Shown one piece after another: positions 1 to 9,143 of a stretch of 64,000 nucleotides of DNA. The first letter of the stretch is position 1. Each line of letters opens with the position of its first letter. The notes under the pieces were generated by a model that had not been told where the DNA came from, ran no database searches, and was given only the letters and a program-made list of their open reading frames with translations. Source of the DNA: Marinobacter sediminum (lineage in GTDB: Bacteria > Pseudomonadota > Gammaproteobacteria > Pseudomonadales > Oleiphilaceae); contig NZ_JAGTWY010000001.1 of the NCBI RefSeq assembly GCF_023657445.1, positions 3,534,001 through 3,598,000 of the forward strand, read 5' to 3'. The position numbers and the translations under genes are program-made.

Positions 1-235
1 GGTGGATCATTACGATGGCCGGGGCAACCTGTGGCGGGTTGCAGAAGCTCATGCCATGCAGATCTACGACGCCAACATCCCCGCCTACGCCTTCGAAACC
101 CTCTATGACCTGCTGTCAGATCGCTATCTGGTAATGGGTATGACCAATGAGGAGGACACACCCTACGAGTATGGCACCGAGCGGAGTTCACGGGAGTACA
201 CGCCCTCAGCACTTCGCAGGGCCGGTGTTCGCTAA
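1..235 (+). CDS. DUF1329 family protein, C-terminal end (partial)
   Basis: Only the last 78 or so residues are in the window; the reading frame is open at base 1, so the GTG at base 2 is not a true start. The fragment (with LWRVAEAHAMQIYDAN and YDLLSDRYLVMGMTNEE) matches my memory of the C-terminus of DUF1329 proteins. These are exported proteins of the outer-membrane-lipoprotein-sorting type, often found beside DUF1302 proteins in marine gammaproteobacteria. The biochemical role of the family is not established. Its C-terminal tail after TNEEDTPYEYG is hydrophilic. The assignment rests on this fragment alone. Confidence 0.7.
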   Translation, partial: VDHYDGRGNLWRVAEAHAMQIYDANIPAYAFETLYDLLSDRYLVMGMTNEEDTPYEYGTERSSREYTPSALRRAGVR

Positions 236-255
236 GGCATCTATCGAGAGGGACT

Positions 256-290
256 CGGCCCGGGGGCCGTCATTGACGGGGACCGGGCCG
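256..290. terminator. GC-rich hairpin after the DUF1329 gene
   Basis: An outer stem of 8 bp (256-263 with 283-290, cggcccgg/ccgggccg) encloses a perfect inner 6-bp stem (267-272 with 274-279, ccgtca/tgacgg). It lies 20 bp after the stop codon of the DUF1329 gene. There is no T-run, so it may be a weak terminator or an RNA 3'-end stabiliser, not a classic intrinsic terminator. Confidence 0.4.
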
Positions 291-314
291 GGCCATTGGA
301 AAGGAGGAGAGGTC

Positions 315-635
315 ATGCTGGAGCTTATGCAAGCCACACTGCTGTTCGAGGTCGAACGGCGGCTGGTCTTCCGAAATGGCGAGTGGCTGGTCCGAACCCG
401 GGAAATTCCCGAACTCGGACCTTACAGTTCAAGTCTGGAAGCGGTCGAGGGACTGTATCGTCACGTTGCCATTTGTTCCGGGCGGCTCAGGCAGGGTGAG
501 CCAAAGCTCGTCCGGGATTTCCTGCAGCATTCCGTTGCTGAGTGTCATGAGCCAGGCTGCCAGTTCTGTGCAGACCTTTTGGCATTGAGCCCCGGAGCGC
601 CCAGGGTTCAGCTGAAAGCGGCGATGCCGGTCTGA
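315..635 (+). CDS. Hypothetical protein, 106 aa
   Basis: I do not recognise this protein. The start at 315 is chosen because a strong ribosome binding site (aaggagga) lies just upstream; the reading frame is open further upstream but without a comparable site. The protein is soluble, with no signal peptide or membrane segment. It has a Cys cluster C-x4-C-x2-C (CHEPGCQFC) near the C-terminus, which could bind a metal. The 3' end overlaps the 3' end of the convergent gcdH gene by 28 bp, which slightly lowers confidence. The strong Shine-Dalgarno is the main support. Confidence 0.55.
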   Translation: MLELMQATLLFEVERRLVFRNGEWLVRTREIPELGPYSSSLEAVEGLYRHVAICSGRLRQGEPKLVRDFLQHSVAECHEPGCQFCADLLALSPGAPRVQLKAAMPV

Positions 636-1777
636 CCACGACCCAGGATCAGGGCATGAACATCGTGGGTGCCTTCGTAGGTATTCACGGCCTCCAGGTT
701 CATGACGTGCCGGATTACATGATATTCGTCCGCAATGCCGTTGCCGCCATGCATGTCGCGGGCAACCCGGGCGATATCCAGTGCCTTGCCGCAGTTGTTT
801 CGCTTGAGCAGTGAAATGGCATCCGGTGTTGCCGTGCTGTCATCCATCATACGGCCCAACTGCAATACCGCTTGCAGCCCGAGGGTGATCTCGGTCTGCA
901 TGTCCACCAGTTTTTTCTGGATCAACTGGTTGGCAGCCAGGGGTCTGCCGAACTGCTTGCGCTCCAGGGTGTAGTTGCGGGCCGCGTGCCAGCAGAATTC
1001 CGCAGCACCGAGGGAGCCCCAGCTAATGCCAAACCGGGCTTTGTTGAGACAGCTGAACGGTCCCTTCAAACCTTCTACCTCGAGTTTGTTTTCGTCCGGT
1101 ACGAATACCTCATCCATAAAGATGGAGCCGGTGTCGGATGCACGCAGGGAGAACTTGCCCGGAATCTTGGGAGTGTCCAGCCCCTTGGCGCCCTCACGCT
1201 CAATCACAAAGCCGTTGACCTTGCCGTCCAGCTTGGCCCAGACCACGCAGATATCCGCGATCGGAGAGTTGGTTATCCAGGTCTTGGAGCCGCTCAGCAG
1301 GTAGCCACCGTCAACTTTCTTGGCGCGGGTTTCCATGCCCGCCGGATCAGAGCCGTGGTTGGGCTCGGTCAGGCCAAAGCAGCCGACCATTTCACCAGAG
1401 GCCAGCTTGGGCAGAATGCGCTTTTTCAGGGCCTCCTGGCCAAAGGCATGGATGGGGTGCATCACCAGCGACGATTGCACGCTCAGCGCTGAGCGATAGG
1501 CGGAATCTACCCGCTCCACTTCACGGGCGATCAGACCGTAACAAACGTGGTTCAGGCCGGGGCCACCGTATTCCTCTGGCAGGGTGGCGCCCAACATGCC
1601 CAGTTCGCCCATCTCGTTAAAGAGGTTGCGGTCAAACTTTTCATGGCGGTTGGCCTCGGTGATGCCCGGCATCAGTCGCTGATCACAGAAGCTGCGAATG
1701 CTGTCGCGAACCTGGCGCTCGGTCTCATCCAGTTGTCTGTCTAATTGCAGCAGGTCATCCCAGGGTGCAGAAGCCAT
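608..1777 (-). CDS. gcdH: Glutaryl-CoA dehydrogenase
   Basis: FAD-dependent acyl-CoA dehydrogenase that oxidises and decarboxylates glutaryl-CoA to crotonyl-CoA in lysine, tryptophan and glutarate breakdown. The sequence shows the acyl-CoA dehydrogenase fold in order: N-terminal helical domain, middle domain ([32 protein letters not shown]) and C-terminal domain with [12 protein letters not shown]. The catalytic base is the Glu in [16 protein letters not shown], and the [18 protein letters not shown] block carries the Arg typical of glutaryl-CoA dehydrogenases. The start at 1777 follows a gaggag site; 14 codons of upstream open frame are ignored. 389 aa is normal for the family. It stands alone on the minus strand, divergent from the membrane protein at 2021. 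Confidence 0.93.
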   Translation of the reverse strand: MASAPWDDLLQLDRQLDETERQVRDSIRSFCDQRLMPGITEANRHEKFDRNLFNEMGELGMLGATLPEEYGGPGLNHVCYGLIAREVERVDSAYRSALSVQSSLVMHPIHAFGQEALKKRILPKLASGEMVGCFGLTEPNHGSDPAGMETRAKKVDGGYLLSGSKTWITNSPIADICVVWAKLDGKVNGFVIEREGAKGLDTPKIPGKFSLRASDTGSIFMDEVFVPDENKLEVEGLKGPFSCLNKARFGISWGSLGAAEFCWHAARNYTLERKQFGRPLAANQLIQKKLVDMQTEITLGLQAVLQLGRMMDDSTATPDAISLLKRNNCGKALDIARVARDMHGGNGIADEYHVIRHVMNLEAVNTYEGTHDVHALILGRGQTGIAAFS

Positions 1778-1917
1778 GGTGTTTCTCCTCGTTATAAAAT
1801 CAGTTGTTAGCCCGTTCAATCACAGCAGCAATGCCCTGGCAATCACTTCGTTAATCTCGATAACATCCATATCGCTGATGGTCAGGCCGGCCTTGCCTTG
1901 TTATTAATGTTACTATA

Positions 1918-1936
1918 GTTTCGTATAGCGGAATAC
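1918..1936. promoter_or_regulatory. Imperfect palindrome, candidate regulator site
   Basis: The bases gtttcgtatagcggaatac lie in the 243-bp divergent gap between gcdH and the gene at 2021. The arms (tttcg/cggaa) are nearly symmetric. A similar gtttcgct element occurs upstream of ghrA (4376) and of the fadJ-like gene (5566), so an IclR-type operator is possible. This is pattern matching only. Confidence 0.25.
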
Positions 1937-2020
1937 AGTTTTGTATTGAGTTCTCAAAAAGACTAATCCGGGTGTGTTGGAAATGCAAGCAACGTTAATG
2001 GTCGTTGGGTCGGTAATGCC

Positions 2021-3382
2021 ATGAGTGCAGTGGTGCGCTGGTTGCTGCCCGTTGCGGTTTTGCTCGAACTGGTGGCTATGTGTGCCTCGAATAAACCGCT
2101 CAGTGCAGTGGCGGGGGTGTTGTTTCTGGGCTGTTTCCTGCTGGCTGGCCGTCGTCTGCAGGGTTATTCCCGTGCGCTTCTGCTTGCGTCTCTGGTGGTG
2201 ACGGCCTGGTTGGCTGTTGGTGACCAACTGAGTATGGCTCAGTTGGTCAAGGCGTCGGGAGATGCTGCGTTTTATGCGGCCTTTCTTGGCAGCCTGGGCA
2301 TGATGCAATGTCTGGTGAGGCGTTTTGAGGTACTGCGCCGGATTCATGATGTGCTGCTGGGTGGTCGTGCCGTCTGGCTGTACCCGAAGTACGCCCTGGT
2401 CAGCTGTGGTATTGCGTCGGTGCTTAGCTTCGGCATGATGAATCTGCTGTGTGGCAGCTTGTCGGAGACACTCAGGGCGCGGGGCGTGACCGGTTCGTCG
2501 CGTTTGCAATGGTTGCGGTGTGTTCTGATCAGTGCCCTCAGAGGTTTTGCCCTGGTGCCCCTGGTCGCACCGACCAGTGTGGCCGTTGCCATCCTGACCC
2601 GGGAGTTGCCAGAGTTGAGCTGGTCGATGCTGCTTCCGTTCGGTGTTGTTGCCGCTGTTTTATTGATCGGCGTGGGCTGGTTGCTGGAACACCGTCGGTT
2701 CCGTCAGGTCAGCAGTGAACGCCTTGTGCTGGAGCACTGGCCGGCGGGTACACTGAAGCTGGTACTGCTCGTGCTGTTGGTCTTTGCCGTTATGGCTGGC
2801 CTGGTTGCATTGACCAGCCTGAAAGTGTCGGCGGCCGCGATGCTGGCTGTCCCTGCGGTTACCCTTCTGTATATCAGCTGGGAAGACCGTTCACCGGGCA
2901 CCGTGCTTGAGGAGACTGCCTCACAGGTCTCGGGCATGATTAATGAAATGGCGATTTTTGCCGCCTCGGCGATTCTGGGGGTGGCACTTTCCAGTATCAT
3001 TCCGAGGGATGTTCTGAGCGGGCTGGTCAGTTCAACCGGTGGTGTGCTGATGCTGGCGACGACAGGCATGCTGATGCTTCCGTTACTGTCCGCGATCGGT
3101 ATTATTCCGATCACCGTCCTCAGTATTCAGGCCGGATTACTGCCCGGGCTGGTTGCTGAAGGTATGGACCCATTGCTGATATCAGTGGCATTGGTGATCG
3201 GTTTTTCCCTTGCCATGATGCTGTCTCCTTTCGGGCCTTCGGTCATGCTGCTGTCCCGTTTCGGCCAGGTATCCCGCTGGGTAGTGGCGTTTCGCTGGAA
3301 TGGGGTGTTTGTTCTGATCGCGGTGCCGCTGCTACTGGCGCTTCTGGTGTTCGAGGCGGTGCTGCTGCCGGCCGTGAGGTAA
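2021..3382 (+). CDS. Uncharacterised multipass inner-membrane protein
   Basis: A 453-residue, very hydrophobic protein with roughly ten to twelve predicted membrane segments and few charged residues outside short loops. I cannot place it in a named family. The layout, with two hydrophobic halves separated by a hydrophilic loop (around residues 285-310, WEDRSPGTVLEETASQVSG) and a later MMLSPFGPSVMLLSRFG segment, is reminiscent of ion-transporter-superfamily permeases. Transport of an organic anion is thus a guess. It starts with ATG and no strong ribosome binding site. It lies alone between the divergent gcdH and the convergent ghrA, whose stop codon is 21 bp away. Confidence 0.75.
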   Translation: MSAVVRWLLPVAVLLELVAMCASNKPLSAVAGVLFLGCFLLAGRRLQGYSRALLLASLVVTAWLAVGDQLSMAQLVKASGDAAFYAAFLGSLGMMQCLVRRFEVLRRIHDVLLGGRAVWLYPKYALVSCGIASVLSFGMMNLLCGSLSETLRARGVTGSSRLQWLRCVLISALRGFALVPLVAPTSVAVAILTRELPELSWSMLLPFGVVAAVLLIGVGWLLEHRRFRQVSSERLVLEHWPAGTLKLVLLVLLVFAVMAGLVALTSLKVSAAAMLAVPAVTLLYISWEDRSPGTVLEETASQVSGMINEMAIFAASAILGVALSSIIPRDVLSGLVSSTGGVLMLATTGMLMLPLLSAIGIIPITVLSIQAGLLPGLVAEGMDPLLISVALVIGFSLAMMLSPFGPSVMLLSRFGQVSRWVVAFRWNGVFVLIAVPLLLALLVFEAVLLPAVR

Positions 3383-3403
3383 GGGCCGGCAGACTTGCGG
3401 GAC

Positions 3404-4333
3404 TCAATAGCCTCTGGAGGTATCAACAATGCCGGTAATTGGTCTGCCATTGGCGTGATCCCGGATCTTCCCGGTAATCTGTTCGAGAGTCTCCTCCCGC
3501 AGAGTGCGGGCAGAAATATGCGGTGTGATGGTGATGTCTTTGCGGGTCCAGAATGGATGGTCCGATGGCAGTGGCTCCTTACGGAAGACGTCCAGTGACG
3601 CTCTGGCAACCAGGCCGTCATCCAGCGCCTTCAGCAAATCCTCGTCCACCAGATGCTCACCACGGCCCACGTTAATGACGACAGCGCCAGGCTGCAGCTG
3701 AGCAAGTACGTCATAGTCGATGATATTCCGGGTCTCGTCCGTGAGCGGCAGGGTGTTCACCAGTACGCGGGTGTGCTTCAGGAAATCCGGCAGATTTTGC
3801 CGGCCGGCAAAGGTGGTGATGTTGTCCAGCTGGTGTTCGCTACGCGCCCACCCGAAGACCTGGTAATCGAGATCTGCCAGTGTCCGGGCAACCCGCTTGC
3901 CTATCTGGCCGAGTCCCATAATGCCCACGGGCCAGTCCGTGCGCTTGATCGGGCGGTGAATTTTCCATGTGCCTGCACGCTGTTGCTCCCGGTAAATTTC
4001 CATTTCCCGGCTCGCTTCCACGAGCTGATGCAGGACGTACTCTGCCATCTGGACTGACATGCCAGCGTCTTCAAGGCGCACGATGGTCAGGTTGGGCGGA
4101 AGGTTGGGGACAGTCAGAAGCCCGTCAATCCCGGCCCCGAGGTTAAAGATCGCCTTCAACTTTTGCTCCCGCTCAAAGAGTTCCGCCGGGGGCTGCCAGA
4201 CAATAGCGTAGTCGGCATCGATTGCAGTGCCGTCCGGATTCCAGGCGTGCACTTCCGCTCCCGGCAGTAGTTTCTGGATTGGCGCGGTCCAGCGTTCTGG
4301 TTTCGGGTCCTGAGCAACAAAAACGACCTTCAT
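3404..4333 (-). CDS. ghrA: Glyoxylate/hydroxypyruvate reductase A-type 2-hydroxyacid dehydrogenase
   Basis: D-isomer-specific 2-hydroxyacid dehydrogenase expected to reduce glyoxylate and hydroxypyruvate (or other 2-oxoacids) with NAD(P)H in the cytoplasm. At 309 aa it is close to E. coli GhrA. Visible motifs are the nucleotide-binding GIMGLGQIGKRVARTL, the catalytic-Arg region NVGRGEHLVDEDL, and the Glu/His pair in DVFRKEPLPSDHPFW and TPHISA. The ATG at 4333 has a ggagg site close upstream. The GhrA-like short N-terminal domain (VFVAQDPKPERW) supports this subfamily over GhrB or SerA. The exact substrate is uncertain. Confidence 0.88.
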   Translation of the reverse strand: MKVVFVAQDPKPERWTAPIQKLLPGAEVHAWNPDGTAIDADYAIVWQPPAELFEREQKLKAIFNLGAGIDGLLTVPNLPPNLTIVRLEDAGMSVQMAEYVLHQLVEASREMEIYREQQRAGTWKIHRPIKRTDWPVGIMGLGQIGKRVARTLADLDYQVFGWARSEHQLDNITTFAGRQNLPDFLKHTRVLVNTLPLTDETRNIIDYDVLAQLQPGAVVINVGRGEHLVDEDLLKALDDGLVARASLDVFRKEPLPSDHPFWTRKDITITPHISARTLREETLEQITGKIRDHANGRPITGIVDTSRGY

Positions 4334-4375
4334 TGGGCCTCCGGGATCGCAACGCGATGAATAATTAATTATGAT

Positions 4376-4392
4376 GTTTCGCTAAGCAGAAC
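4376..4392. promoter_or_regulatory. Imperfect palindrome upstream of ghrA
   Basis: Seventeen bases, gtttcgctaagcagaac, with 6 of 8 matching arm positions around a central a. The site is 43 bp upstream of the ghrA start, in the gap shared with the divergent IclR gene. It resembles the elements at 1918 and 5566. A role as an operator for the adjacent IclR regulator is inferred, not shown. Confidence 0.3.
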
Positions 4393-4607
4393 CGGGTGCT
4401 GAATCAAAGCCGCAGATCCGGATTGCTGTCCTGAGGTATGGGTGCTTTTTCGAAGCATAAAGGTCAAGTGTTTCACATCAGGCACGATTTTTGAAAAGAC
4501 TTTGTGGTACTTGATTTCACCAACGATTAAAATGCCTCATCTTTTCTATTCATGAGACTTATATCCCGGACATCGGATTGGGCGATGCTGTTGGAGGACG
4601 CCGTTAT

Positions 4608-5435
4608 ATGTCAGAAGCAAAAACCACCTCACCGGAGTTGATGGCTGCGTCCGGTGACGGCGAACCGGTGAAGCCGGAGAAAGATCGCAAGTTTGTTGAA
4701 GCACTTTCCCGGGGCCTCGATGTCCTCCGTGCCTTCAGTCAGGGGTCGGTGATCCTGGGTAATCAGGATATTGCCCGGATTACCGGTCTGCCTAAGCCGA
4801 CGGTCTCACGGATGACCTATACGCTGACCAAGCTGGGCTATCTCAGCTACAACACCCAGCTCGAAAAGTACCAGCTGAGTTCCGGTGTGTTGGCTCTGGG
4901 TTATGCGTACGTCTCCAATCTCAAGGTGCGGCAGCTGGCCAAACCCTACATGGACGAGTTTGCACGCCAGACCAACATGTCCGTCGGGCTGACCTGTCGG
5001 GACCGTCTGCACATGATTTACGTGGAGAATCGCCTGCCGCCGGAAGCTTCCCTGCTGCGCATGGATATTGGCCTCAAACTGCCCATGGCGACAACCTCTG
5101 CGGGTCGCGCCTATTACTGCGCGATTGCCGAGAAGGGGCGTAAGGTTATTGAAGATGCCATGGCCGTGAAATATGGTCCGGAAGGCTGGCCTGAGAAAAA
5201 AGAAGGCCTTGAGCGTGCCAAGGAAGATTACGATAAGTACGGCTTCTGCCTTTCCCTGGGCGATTGGGATCGTAATATCAATTCTGCGGGCGTGCCTATT
5301 CACCTGCAGGACGGCACCATCATGGCGCTGACCTGTGCCGCGCCTTCCTACCTGGTGCCTGGTGAAAAGCTGCGGGAATCCATCGCCCACCAGCTGGCGA
5401 TGCTGGCAAGTGACATTGAATCCCTGGGGGTCTGA
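4608..5435 (+). CDS. IclR-family transcriptional regulator
   Basis: DNA-binding regulator of 275 aa. The N-terminal winged helix-turn-helix spans about residues 28-90 (GNQDIARITGLPKPTVSRMTY is the recognition region). It is followed by the IclR effector-binding domain with the typical PMATTSAGRAYYCAI segment. IclR proteins sense small organic acids and control catabolic genes. The ATG at 4608 is preferred because ggagg lies 10 bases upstream; the upstream in-frame ATG at 4578 lacks a site. It diverges from ghrA and sits directly before the fadJ-thiolase-aldehyde dehydrogenase group, its most likely target. A strong terminator follows. The effector is unknown. Confidence 0.9.
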   Translation: MSEAKTTSPELMAASGDGEPVKPEKDRKFVEALSRGLDVLRAFSQGSVILGNQDIARITGLPKPTVSRMTYTLTKLGYLSYNTQLEKYQLSSGVLALGYAYVSNLKVRQLAKPYMDEFARQTNMSVGLTCRDRLHMIYVENRLPPEASLLRMDIGLKLPMATTSAGRAYYCAIAEKGRKVIEDAMAVKYGPEGWPEKKEGLERAKEDYDKYGFCLSLGDWDRNINSAGVPIHLQDGTIMALTCAAPSYLVPGEKLRESIAHQLAMLASDIESLGV

Positions 5436-5479
5436 TGAGCCCCAGGCCCCGCTTGCTGTAATTGCTTGCGTACAAAAAA

Positions 5480-5506
5480 CCGCAGAATTCGTTCTGCGGT
5501 TTTTTT
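5480..5506 (+). terminator. Intrinsic terminator with UUCG loop after the IclR gene
   Basis: A perfect 8-bp stem (ccgcagaa 5480-5487 with ttctgcgg 5492-5499) closed by the ultra-stable ttcg tetraloop. Seven T follow, and six A precede the stem, so it could also work on the opposite strand. It separates the IclR gene from the fadJ-like gene. Confidence 0.93.
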
Positions 5507-5610
5507 ATGCCTGTCTTTAATTGATGGTTGAAACCTGTCAGCAACTTGTATTAAATCGTTCCAATGTTTCGCTTGTTAAAACTACATTTCATATAAAGCG
5601 AGGAGGAATT

Positions 5611-7704
5611 ATGTCTGAGGTCGTAACTTACAACCGGGAAGACAACATTGGCGTGATCACCGTGGATTATCCGCCGGTCAACGCCCTCAGTCATGCCGTT
5701 CGTTCTGGTCTGGTGGCTGCGCTCGAGCAAGGCCGGCAGGACCCGGACGCCAAAGTCCTGTTGCTGGTTTGCGAAGGCCGTACCTTTATTGCTGGCGCTG
5801 ACATTCGCGAATTTGGCAAGCCGATGCAGGAGCCGGGGCTTTCTGCTGTTGTTGCGGAATTTGAAAACAGTGACAAGCCCGTTGTTGCCGCCATTCACGG
5901 CACCGCGCTTGGTGGCGGTCTGGAAACTGCGCTTGGCTGTCATTACCGGGTTGCACTGAGCAGTGCGAAAGTTGGTCTTCCGGAAGTGAAGCTTGGCCTG
6001 CTGCCCGGTGCTGGCGGAACTCAGCGGCTGCCGCGACTCACCGGCGCCCAGAAAGCCCTGGAAATGATTACCTCCGGTGAGTTTGTCGATGCCAGAGACG
6101 CGCTCGCGCTTGGCATCGTGGATGTGGTCGAAGAGGGCAGTGATGTTCGTGCCGCTGGCCTGGGTTTCGCTCGGAAAATTGCTGATGAAGGCAAACCGGT
6201 GCGCCGGGTGCGGGATCTTACCGACAAGATTGAAGCCGATAAGGGTAGCGATGTATTCGAGCAGTTCCGTGCCGGTCTGGAGAAGAAGGCCCGCGGCCTG
6301 TTTTCCCCGTTCAAATGCGTGGACGCGGTCGAGGCTGCGTTTAATCTGCCGTTTGATGCCGGCATGAAGCGTGAGCGCGAACTGTTTATGGAATGTATGG
6401 ACTCGCCGCAACGCGGAGGCCTGATCCATTCCTTCTTTGCCGAACGTGAAGTCTCGAAGGTCAAGGGACTGTCCAAAGACACGCCGGTCCGTGATGTCAC
6501 CAGTGTGGGCATCATTGGCGCCGGTACCATGGGCGGCGGCATTGCCATGAACTTTGCCAATGCCGGTATCGCAGTCACTATCGTTGAAGTGAAACAGGAA
6601 GCCCTGGACAAGGGGCTCGGCATTATCCGCAAGAACTACGAAAACTCGGCGAAGAAAGGTCGTATCACCCAGCAGCAGGTGGAAGATCGTATGGCGCTGA
6701 TCAACGGCAGCCTGACTTACGATGATTTCCGGGATGCTGATCTGGTAATCGAGGCGGTGTTCGAGAACATGGCCATCAAAAAGGAGATCTTCGCCAAGCT
6801 TGATAGTGTGTGTAAGCCGGGTGCCATTCTGGCCTCCAACACCTCAACGCTGGATATCGATGAAATCGCTTCAGCCACAAAACGCCCCGAAGACGTAGTG
6901 GGCATGCACTTCTTCAGTCCGGCTAACGTGATGAAGTTGCTGGAAAATGTTCGTGGCAGCAAAACCTCTGACGAAGTTAAGGCCACCGTTATGGCGGTTG
7001 CCAAGAAGATTCGGAAAGTCGGTGTGCTGGTTGGCAACTGCCACGGCTTTGTGGGCAACCGTATGCTGCACAAGCGTGGTGCCGAAGCCATGTCTCTGGT
7101 TAACGAAGGTGCGACTCCGCAGCAGGTGGACAAGGTACTGACCGACCTGGGTTACCCGATGGGGCAGTTTGCCATGTCGGATCTTGCCGGTATTGATGTT
7201 GGCTACCGTATTCGTGAAGAGCGCCGGAATGCCGGAGAAGATGTAGCGCCAAGCTGGATGGACAAGCTGGCAGAGCAGAATCGCCTGGGCCAGAAGACGA
7301 TGGCGGGTGTCTACAAGTATGAGGAAGGCAGTCGCAAGCCGATTCCGGATCCCGAAGTGGACCAGCTGATTGCAGACTTCCGCAAGGAACAGGGCATTAC
7401 CTCGCGTGCGGTTACCGATCAGGAAATCCTGGAGCGCTGCATGTATGTGATGATTAACGAAGGCGCCAAGATTCTGGAAGAGGGCATTGCCGATCGTTCC
7501 CTGGATATCGACATTGTCTGGATCTACGGCTATGGCTTCCCCGCTTACCGTGGTGGTCCCATGTTCTGGGCGGACCAGATCGGTCTCGACACCATCCTGA
7601 ATGCCGTGGAGAAGTACTACGACGATACCGGTAGCGAGCAGTGGAAGCCTTCGGCCCTTTTGAAGAGGCTGGTTTCAGAGGGCAAGACCTTCGGCGAGCT
7701 CTGA
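5611..7704 (+). CDS. Fused enoyl-CoA hydratase / 3-hydroxyacyl-CoA dehydrogenase
   Basis: Bifunctional beta-oxidation enzyme of 697 aa: hydrates trans-2-enoyl-CoA and oxidises the 3-hydroxyacyl-CoA with NAD+. The N-terminal crotonase domain (about residues 1-190) has the oxyanion-hole segment HGTALGGGLETALG and PEVKLGLLPGAGGTQRLPR with the catalytic Glu residues. The dehydrogenase part begins near residue 300 with the NAD-binding GIIGAGTMGGGIA, then GMHFFSPANVMKLLE, and a second C-terminal helical domain. The domain order fits the FadJ/peroxisomal multifunctional type. The start at 5611 has a near-perfect gaggagg site; 30 upstream codons are discarded. A gtttcgct element lies at 5566-5573. 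The thiolase and aldehyde dehydrogenase follow on the same strand. Confidence 0.93.
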   Translation: MSEVVTYNREDNIGVITVDYPPVNALSHAVRSGLVAALEQGRQDPDAKVLLLVCEGRTFIAGADIREFGKPMQEPGLSAVVAEFENSDKPVVAAIHGTALGGGLETALGCHYRVALSSAKVGLPEVKLGLLPGAGGTQRLPRLTGAQKALEMITSGEFVDARDALALGIVDVVEEGSDVRAAGLGFARKIADEGKPVRRVRDLTDKIEADKGSDVFEQFRAGLEKKARGLFSPFKCVDAVEAAFNLPFDAGMKRERELFMECMDSPQRGGLIHSFFAEREVSKVKGLSKDTPVRDVTSVGIIGAGTMGGGIAMNFANAGIAVTIVEVKQEALDKGLGIIRKNYENSAKKGRITQQQVEDRMALINGSLTYDDFRDADLVIEAVFENMAIKKEIFAKLDSVCKPGAILASNTSTLDIDEIASATKRPEDVVGMHFFSPANVMKLLENVRGSKTSDEVKATVMAVAKKIRKVGVLVGNCHGFVGNRMLHKRGAEAMSLVNEGATPQQVDKVLTDLGYPMGQFAMSDLAGIDVGYRIREERRNAGEDVAPSWMDKLAEQNRLGQKTMAGVYKYEEGSRKPIPDPEVDQLIADFRKEQGITSRAVTDQEILERCMYVMINEGAKILEEGIADRSLDIDIVWIYGYGFPAYRGGPMFWADQIGLDTILNAVEKYYDDTGSEQWKPSALLKRLVSEGKTFGEL

Positions 7705-7763
7705 GGGTACTGGCAAGGGCCGGTTTGATGGTGGGCTCCGGGTAGCCTGATGATTGGGTGCGG

Positions 7764-7797
7764 GGGCCCGGCAGAAAAGACTCCCCGCGCCGGGCCC
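7764..7797. repeat. Inverted repeat between the fadJ-like and thiolase genes
   Basis: Nine-base perfect arms gggcccggc (7764-7772) and gccgggccc (7789-7797) with a 16-base loop, about 60 bp after the fadJ-like stop. There is no T-run. It may attenuate or stabilise the transcript between the two beta-oxidation genes. Confidence 0.45.
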
Positions 7798-7875
7798 TGC
7801 TAGACAACGCAGTTATATCTCTGGCCACACTCCTGTTTTTTGGTGGCTGAAAATCTTTATGGTGAGGTAAGTCTT

Positions 7876-9060
7876 ATGTCAGATGCAGTTATTGTTTCCA
7901 CGGCCCGGACAGGCCTTGGTAAATCCTACCGGGGTGCTCTGAATAATACCCACAGCGTGGATATCGCCGGCCATGTGATCAAGCATGCGGTTGAGCGTGC
8001 CGGTATCGATCCGAACATTGTTGAAGACGTGATCCTCGGTGCGACCTTCCATGAAGGCGCCCAGGGCAAGAACATGGCGCGCCTTGCGGCTATTCGTGCT
8101 GGCTTGCCGGTGACCACCGCAGGTCTGTCCATTAACCGGTTCTGCAGTTCGGGCCTTCAGTCCATTGCGATTGCGGCCCAGCGGGTGGTATCGGAGAAGG
8201 TTCCGGCCATGGTAGCCGGTGGTGTGGAGTCCATTTCGCTGGTGCAGAACGACAAACTCAACAGCTTCCACGCCACCAATGACTGGCTGATGAAGAACAA
8301 GCCTGAACTGTACCTTTCGATGATCGAGACCGCGGATATCGTGGCCCGGCGATACGGCGTCAGCCGTGAGTCGCAGGATGAGTACGCTTTGCTCTCCCAG
8401 CAGCGCACGGCGGCGGCTCAGCAGGCGGGCAAATTTGACGACGAGATCGTTCCGTTCGACGCGACCATGCTGGTGAAAGACAAGGAAACCGGTGAGGTAA
8501 GCCAGAAGGATGTGACCCTGAACGGTGACGAATGCAACCGTCCGAACACGACTCTCGAAGGTCTTCAGGGCCTGAATCCGGTGCGTGGTGAGGATCAGTT
8601 TGTCACCGCCGGCAACGCCAGTCAGCTGTCTGATGGTGCCTCCGTGTGTACCGTGATGAACAGCACTTACGCGGAAAAGAACAACATTGAGCCCATGGGT
8701 ATCTTCCGTGGTTTTGCGGTTGCCGCTTGCGAGCCGGACGAGATGGGCATTGGTCCGGTCTTCGCCATCCCGCGTTTGCTGGAGCGTACCGGCCTGAAAA
8801 TGGACGACATCGATCTGTGGGAGCTGAATGAAGCCTTCGCGTCCCAGGTGGTCTACTGTCGCGATCGTCTTGGTATTCCCATGGACAAGCTGAACGTGAA
8901 CGGCGGCTCTATTTCTGTTGGCCATCCCTATGGCGTCACCGGCTCACGCCTGGCTGGCCATGCGCTGATCGAAGGCAAGCGCCGCGGTGCGAAATATGTG
9001 GTGGTAACCATGTGTATCGGCGGTGGCCAGGGTGCTGCAGGTCTTTTTGAGGTGGTTTAA
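7876..9060 (+). CDS. Acetyl-CoA C-acyltransferase (thiolase)
   Basis: Thiolase of 394 aa that cleaves 3-oxoacyl-CoA with CoA to acetyl-CoA and a shortened acyl-CoA. The nucleophilic Cys lies in [18 protein letters not shown]; the His in [16 protein letters not shown] and the second Cys in [13 protein letters not shown] complete the active site. The start at 7876 has a ggtgagg site; 12 upstream codons of open frame are ignored. It lies 171 bp after the fadJ-like gene and before the aldehyde dehydrogenase, so the three probably work together on a fatty or dicarboxylic acyl-CoA. Chain-length preference cannot be read from the sequence. Confidence 0.93.
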   Translation: MSDAVIVSTARTGLGKSYRGALNNTHSVDIAGHVIKHAVERAGIDPNIVEDVILGATFHEGAQGKNMARLAAIRAGLPVTTAGLSINRFCSSGLQSIAIAAQRVVSEKVPAMVAGGVESISLVQNDKLNSFHATNDWLMKNKPELYLSMIETADIVARRYGVSRESQDEYALLSQQRTAAAQQAGKFDDEIVPFDATMLVKDKETGEVSQKDVTLNGDECNRPNTTLEGLQGLNPVRGEDQFVTAGNASQLSDGASVCTVMNSTYAEKNNIEPMGIFRGFAVAACEPDEMGIGPVFAIPRLLERTGLKMDDIDLWELNEAFASQVVYCRDRLGIPMDKLNVNGGSISVGHPYGVTGSRLAGHALIEGKRRGAKYVVVTMCIGGGQGAAGLFEVV

Positions 9061-9143
9061 GCCCCGGTCAGGCCTTCGATGATATGGTGGCAGGCAAGAA
9101 CGCCTGTGGCGTGACTGTGTTTGACTGAGTCAGGAGCAATAGC

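Noticed and set aside
1913..2509. Open frame of about 200 codons on the minus strand opposite the membrane protein at 2021
   Set aside because: Composition is Gln/His/Arg-rich as expected from the antisense of hydrophobic codons; no ribosome binding site or motif.
7879..8925. Open frame of about 350 codons on the minus strand inside the thiolase gene
   Set aside because: Shadow of a well-conserved thiolase; low-complexity His/Arg-rich product.
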